Assembly (NCBI GenBank): GCA_963682055.1
Contig: OY821750.1
Location: 32,352,081-32,416,080 of the forward strand
Direction: 5' to 3'
Length of the DNA: 64,000 nucleotides
From: Primula veris
Taxonomy: Eukaryota; Streptophyta; Magnoliopsida; Ericales; Primulaceae
The number at the start of each line of letters is the position of its first letter. Positions within the stretch are counted from its first letter, which is position 1. Shown here piece after piece: positions 62,532 to 64,000 of this stretch. The notes beneath the pieces are model-generated. The model was not told the DNA's origin, ran no database searches, and saw only the letters and a list, made by a program, of their open reading frames with translations. A program made the position numbers and the translations under genes.

Positions 62532-63823
62532 TCAATACTTGTTGTCTATGTCATAGAACTCAATATTCTTGTATTTTTGGGAAATTATTTCGGCCTCGAC
62601 TTTTCTTGCCGTATCTGTGGCGCAACCTACAAGAATGAGAACTGAAGTTCCAGCAAATCCTCGAAATGCAGTTAAATGAGTGGCTTGTTCGATAACAGCG
62701 GGGCCTGCAGCCAAAACCGCCAAAAATGCAGATCCCAGAACAGATATTCGGCTAAGAACCTGAAATTATATTTACAAAAAAAGGATCAATATTATCCAAA
62801 AAAAAAATAAATTAATTTAAATCCTCTAAAATGAGTGCAAGCAGATGTGATTTAAGAAAACACCAAAATAGTGGGTATAAATATGTTCCTCTGACCGAAA
62901 CAGGTAAACAATGAAAACAAGGAGCTATTCTTGTGTTTATCTTTGAGTTGCTAACTTAGTTGGCGGTTTTAAAATCAGAGACAAATGCGGTTCTCTCAGA
63001 ACAACGAAGACTCTCAGAAGCATTGTTTCAAAGCACAAAAAAAGCATTGTTAAGCGTTTTTGCAAGAGCTCTACTAAAGTGTTAGCTCTTTATACGTGAA
63101 GAACGTAAACAACCTAAGCTTGTTGAGTTTTCCGCGAAGCATTTATTTTTTCAAAATAAGAAAACAGATTTTTTTCGTTTGAAAGCGAGCTATTCAAGAC
63201 AGCCCAGAAGCGGTTTTACAGTTGGAAACGGAGAGACTGAATCAGAAAAATAAAATAAAAGGGAACGAAACCAAAACTTAAAATCAAAAGCAATGGCACA
63301 CACAATATTACCGTTCTAATAAAAGCAGCTGTACTTTTTCCCGGTCGAACTAGGGGGATAGATGCACCTTGTCGCTTCAACTGTTCGCTTACATCATCAG
63401 GGTCCAATTGTAAGAAAGTGTAGTAATAGTTGAAGAAACCAATAAGTAGAATGTTTGTGGGAAGATAGAAAGAGCCTGTGATAAAAATATCATTTGACAA
63501 TAACTTAATTTCTTTTCTCAGCAAAAAGTATTACTAAGGGAAGGAAAATGATAGTCCCACTGAGCCACTACATTGTGAGACGGATATACCGGTAATTTTA
63601 CAGTATCATCGTCTTGGCTTTCACATAGTGGTTAATGTAGTGGCTCATGTAGTACAGAAAGTAAAACGTAAAATCCGTAAAAATTATTGTGTTTGTTACC
63701 TCCTGGGTTTAAAGCGACAGCAGCGTTTTTCAAGGCAGATAAACCAGTAAAACGAGCTAGAGTTCCCGGAAGAGCTAATGATGAGGTGGAGAAAATAATT
63801 GGCATCACTCCTGTACTGTTAAC
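62532..63823 (-). CDS. SCY1: Preprotein translocase subunit SCY1, plastid SecY, partial (last three exons)
   Basis: Central channel subunit of the thylakoid Sec translocase, homologous to cyanobacterial and bacterial SecY. Exons in transcription order: 63823-63700, 63475-63312, 62759-62532, all with GT-AG borders and joining in frame for the last 171 codons. The first starts VNSTGVMPIIFSTSSLALPG. The second carries GSFYLPTNILLIGFFNYYY and the cytosolic loop LKRQGASIPLVRPGKSTAAF, a SecY hallmark. The last carries FLAVLAAGPAVIEQATH and TAFRGFAGTSVLILVGCATDTA, then ends KNIEFYDIDNKY. The N-terminal part, with the transit peptide and first segments, lies beyond the window. Although the frame stays open upstream of 63823, that stretch (LAVSPLKWSIF...) has no SecY similarity and is most likely intron. 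Confidence 0.93.
63561..63646. repeat. 14-bp perfect inverted repeat in an SCY1 intron
   Basis: TGAGCCACTACATT at 63561-63574 faces AATGTAGTGGCTCA at 63633-63646, with a 58-base gap. It may be a remnant of a very small MITE. Confidence 0.6.
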
Positions 63824-64000
63824 CTGTGATGGATACAACCACCATGAATCTAATACAAACAATGGCTTATACAATGTTAAAGATGTTGCTATACTCATGA
63901 CTAAAGAAAATATAGACCACTTTAAGGGCGAAACTGCCAAATCTTGCTCATGAGTCGGGAATACTTGCAGCTTTTAATCTCGGGTAAATTTATTTATTTA

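Noticed and set aside
63824..63960. Extension of the SCY1 exon upstream of 63823 (KLQVFPTHEQDLAVSPLKWSIF...)
   Set aside because: The frame is open but nothing resembles SecY, while a good acceptor (CATCACAG) sits just before VNSTGVMPIIF. Treated as intron.
1..64000. CRISPR arrays, bacterial operons, organelle DNA insertions
   Set aside because: No spaced identical repeats of that type, no ribosome-binding-site-led gene runs, and no stretch I recognise as plastid or mitochondrial. The window is ordinary plant nuclear DNA.

Overview
The window is nuclear DNA of a flowering plant, almost certainly a eudicot. It is strongly AT-rich, the genes are broken by many short GT-AG introns, and the proteins are plant-type (plastid SecY, CNGC channel, class II TPS, PNP-like EG45 protein, plant phosphomevalonate kinase). 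The space between genes is filled with small DNA-transposon debris. The species cannot be settled from sequence alone.

Layout. 1-2.8 kb: AT-rich spacer. 3.1-4.1 kb (-): a two-exon secreted EG45/plant-natriuretic-peptide-like gene, with CACTA-type MITEs on both sides of exon 2. 4.3-9.3 kb: spacer with a Helitron-like element and paired G-boxes. 9.36-16.26 kb (+): a complete ten-exon phosphomevalonate kinase gene (mevalonate pathway). 16.3-35.2 kb: a gene desert of MITEs, Helitron-like, hAT-like and Harbinger-like copies and a large hairpin element. 35.27-40.16 kb (+): a complete four-exon class II trehalose-phosphate synthase/phosphatase-like gene. 40.2-43.5 kb: repeats. 43.8-44.4 kb (-): a pentatricopeptide-repeat pseudogene fragment. 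46.9-48.8 kb (+): a decayed non-LTR-type reverse transcriptase with a C-terminal Cys/His and nuclease-like region. 48.8-54.3 kb: repeats. 54.37-61.72 kb (+): a complete eight-exon cyclic-nucleotide-gated channel gene. 62.53 kb to the window end (-): the last three exons of plastid SecY (SCY1), convergent with the channel gene.

The intact genes are unrelated housekeeping or signalling genes and form no pathway cluster: isoprenoid precursor synthesis (PMK), sugar signalling (TPS), ion signalling (CNGC), thylakoid protein translocation (SCY1) and an apoplastic peptide-like protein. Exon boundaries were worked out by hand from reading frame, splice dinucleotides and remembered family conservation. 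All four complete genes join in frame from ATG to stop (127, 508, 853 and 712 residues).

The points most worth a second look are: the reverse-transcriptase remnant with its nuclease-like tail; class II TPS substitutions at sugar-nucleotide-binding positions; a GC-AG intron in PMK; a 351-bp hairpin element sitting inside (TA)n microsatellites; and several short elements whose target-site duplications can still be read.
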